Assembly (NCBI GenBank): GCA_037954325.1
Contig: JBBMNZ010000030.1
Location: forward strand, 12,586,501 to 12,650,500
From: Fistularia commersonii
Lineage: Eukaryota > Chordata > Actinopteri > Syngnathiformes > Fistulariidae
Direction: 5' to 3'
DNA length: 64,000 nt
The stretch's first letter is position 1; each line of letters opens with the position of its first letter. Shown here piece after piece: positions 62,470-64,000 of this stretch. The notes below the pieces were generated by a model. It made no database searches. It saw nothing but the letters and a program-made list of their open reading frames with translations, and was not told the DNA's origin. Both the position numbers and the translations under genes were made by a program.

Positions 62470-64000
62470 GAAATAACTAATGAATTTCATCAAGCTGGTT
62501 TCTGCTTTTGAAATATGTTGTTTAGGACATGATTCTGCACAATATATGTCAAATTCAGTGTAATCCAGCCACAAGTTCAAAAGATATAGCCATAAGGTCA
62601 AAAAGTGCTTAACTCTCCGAGTTGAAGCGTTTTTGATCAGGAGTGGAAATAACTTTTGCTTTTCATCACGCTGGTTTCTGCTGTTTAAATATGTTGTTTA
62701 GGACATGATTCTGAATAATATATGTCAAATTCAGTTTAATCCCTTCACAGGTTCAAAAGATATAGCCATTCGTTGAAAAAGTGCTTATCTCTACGAGTTG
62801 AAGCAATTTTGATTAGGAGTGGAAATAACTAATGAATTTCATCAAGCTGGCTTCTGCTGTTGAAATATGTTATTTAGGACATGATTCTGCACAATATATG
62901 TCAAATTTAGTGTTAATCCCCTCACAAGTTGAAAAGTTATAGCCATTCGTTCAAAAAGTGCTTATCTCACCGATTTGAAGCGTTTTTGATAAGGAGTGGA
63001 AATAACTCAAAAATTTCATCAAGCTGGTTTCTGCTTTTGAAATATGTGAATAAGGACATGGCTCTGCACAATATAAATCAAATTCAATGTAATCCAGCCA
63101 CAAGTTCAAAAGATATAGCCATAAGGTCAAAAAGTAGTTAACTCACCGAGTTGAAGCGTTTTCGATCGGGAGTGGAAATAACTAATGAATTTCACCAAGC
63201 TGGTTTCTGCTGTTGAAATATGTTTTTTAGGACATGATTCTGCACAATATATGTCAAATTGAGTGTAATCCCTTCACAGGTTCAAAAGTTATAGCCATTT
63301 GTTCAAAAAGTGCTTATCTCACCGAGTTAAGCGTTTTTGATTAGGAGTGGAAATAACTGATGAATTTAATCAAGCTGGTTTCTGCTGTTGAAATATGGTA
63401 ATAAGGACATGATGCTGCACAAAATATGTCAAATTCAGTGTAATCCCTTCACATGTTCAAAAGATACAGCCATTCTTTCAAACAGTGCTTATCTCACCGA
63501 ATTGAAGCGTTTTTGATTAGGAGTGGAAATAACTAATGAATTTCATCAAGCTGGTTTCTGCTTTTGAAATATGTTGTTTAGGACATGATTCTGCACAATA
63601 TATGTCAAATTCAGTGTAATCCAGCCACAAGTTCAAAAGATATAGCCATAAGGTCAAAAAGTGCTAAACTCTCCGAGTTGAAGCGTTTTTGATCAGGAGT
63701 GGAAATAACTTTTGCTTTTCATCACGCTGGTTTCTGCTGTTTAAATATGTTGTTTAGGACATGATTCTGAATAATATATGTCAAATTCAGTTTAATCCCT
63801 TCACAGGTTCAAAAGATATAGCCATTCGTTGAAAAAGTGCTTATCTCTACGAGTTGAAGCGTTTTTGATTAGGAGTGGAAATAACTAATGAATTTCATCA
63901 AGCTGGCTTCTGCTGTTGAAATATGTTATTTAGGACATGATTCTGCACAATATATGTCAAATTTAGTGTTAATCCCCTCACAAGTTGAAAAGTTATAGCC
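62470..64000. repeat. 1056-bp-spaced higher-order repeat, cut by the window end
   Basis: About 62470-62945 recurs from about 63526 to the last base at a shift of 1056 bp (6 monomers). Shared markers are 'ctctccgagttg', 'gatcaggagtggaaataac', 'cttatctctacgagttg' and 'aatcccctcacaagttg'. The rest of the second unit lies beyond the window. Confidence 0.82.

Larger units (their letters stand above)
1..64000. repeat. Satellite DNA array, 176-bp monomer, fills the window
   Basis: The same 176-bp unit recurs head to tail from the first base to the last. The box 'gcgttttt' followed by 'gattaggagtgg' returns at 1, 177, 353 and 529, and equivalent spacing holds throughout. Every monomer carries recognisable forms of 'gatatagccat', 'caaaaagtg' and 'gttgaagc'. 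All monomers point the same way; I saw no inverted segment. Monomer length is nearly invariant: indels are 1-3 bp, apart from one 42-bp loss at a family junction. No unique DNA, retroelement, gene or RNA gene interrupts the array. The monomer length and homogeneity fit a centromeric or pericentromeric satellite of a eukaryote. That role is inferred from organisation; the sequence itself matches no satellite I recognise. Confidence 0.97.
46935..64000. repeat. Satellite family A, right arm (about 97 monomers)
   Basis: The array returns to family A with a partly different set of variants from the left arm. Typical right-arm variants are 'gttttcgatcaggagtgg', 'aacttttgcttttcatcac', 'gtgttaatcccttcac', 'gtttgaagcgtttttg' after 'gattatctcaccg', and 'gttgttcatgacatg'. 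Higher-order organisation includes a 6-monomer repeat and a diverged duplication about 3.6 kb long. The array runs off the right edge of the window. No gene or foreign insertion was seen. Confidence 0.95.

Noticed and set aside
57180..62601. Reverse-strand open frames of 66-81 codons (57180-57386, 59782-60027, 62401-62601)
   Set aside because: They are copies of the same satellite stretch in duplicated blocks, kept open by chance monomer variants, and end within one or two monomers.
49955..63141. Forward open frames at 49955-50146 and 62929-63141
   Set aside because: Both read straight through ordinary family A satellite and share no feature with a known protein. Length is what an AT-rich 176-bp repeat gives by chance.
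1..64000. CRISPR array
   Set aside because: There is no alternation of a short constant repeat with unique spacers. The whole 176-bp unit is repeated, and the variable parts are shared between monomers.
1..64000. Centromeric retrotransposon or other mobile element inside the array
   Set aside because: I looked for breaks in the 176-bp phase, long terminal repeats, coding similarity and target-site duplications. The only phase break is the 42-bp loss near 30965, with no inserted sequence.
1..64000. Promoter or TATA-like signals ('aatatatg', 'gatatagcc')
   Set aside because: They recur once per monomer as part of an AT-rich satellite and are not followed by any transcription unit. Satellite transcription cannot be judged from sequence alone.
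1..64000. Assigning a species or a named satellite (for example CEN178, CentBr or alpha satellite)
   Set aside because: Monomer length is similar, but the sequence does not match any of these as I know them. A database search with the two consensuses would be decisive; without it any name would be a guess.

Overview
The whole 64-kb window is one uninterrupted tandem array of a satellite DNA whose monomer is 176 bp, about 364 monomers, all in the same orientation. I found no protein gene, RNA gene, transposon, CRISPR array or unique sequence. Every short open frame is a by-product of the repeat. The DNA is AT-rich (hand-derived consensus about 34-35% G+C). A homogeneous array with a nucleosome-scale monomer, higher-order repeats and no genes is typical of eukaryotic centromeric or pericentromeric heterochromatin. 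Plants (Arabidopsis CEN178, Brassica CentBr) and animals (human alpha satellite, 171 bp) both have such arrays. I do not recognise this monomer, so I name no species; a plant is plausible but is inference only.

Layout. (1) 1-30965 holds family A (about 176 monomers). (2) 30966-46934 holds family B (about 91 monomers). (3) 46935-64000 holds family A again (about 97 monomers). My consensus A and B monomers align end to end over 176 positions with no gap and 38 mismatches (about 78% identity), so they are diverged sisters. Divergence is uneven: monomer positions 128-176 are nearly fixed, while 31-50, 71-78 and 112-127 have changed. (Numbering starts at the C of the 'gcgttttt' box.) The left A/B border is out of register, with about 42 bp missing. 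The right border is in register.

Higher-order structure. Period-shift comparison by eye shows many multi-monomer duplications. In the left A arm a block at about 5420-14573 is repeated at 14574-21463, almost base for base. The two differ mainly because the first carries an extra 2290-bp (13-monomer) tandem copy. Nested 9-, 7- and 4-monomer units lie inside both. Family B has echoes of 5, 6, 10 and 12 monomers at 33.2-40.3 kb and 9, 11 and 21 monomers at 41-46 kb. The right A arm has a 6-monomer (1056 bp) higher-order repeat in about 3.5 copies (52417-56160) and a diverged duplication of about 3.6 kb, some 8-8.6 kb apart.

Nothing here works as a gene set. The plausible role is structural: a chromatin substrate, perhaps for the centromeric histone, evolving by unequal exchange and segmental amplification. 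All block limits come from reading by eye and are good to tens of bases; identities are estimates except where exact offsets are given.
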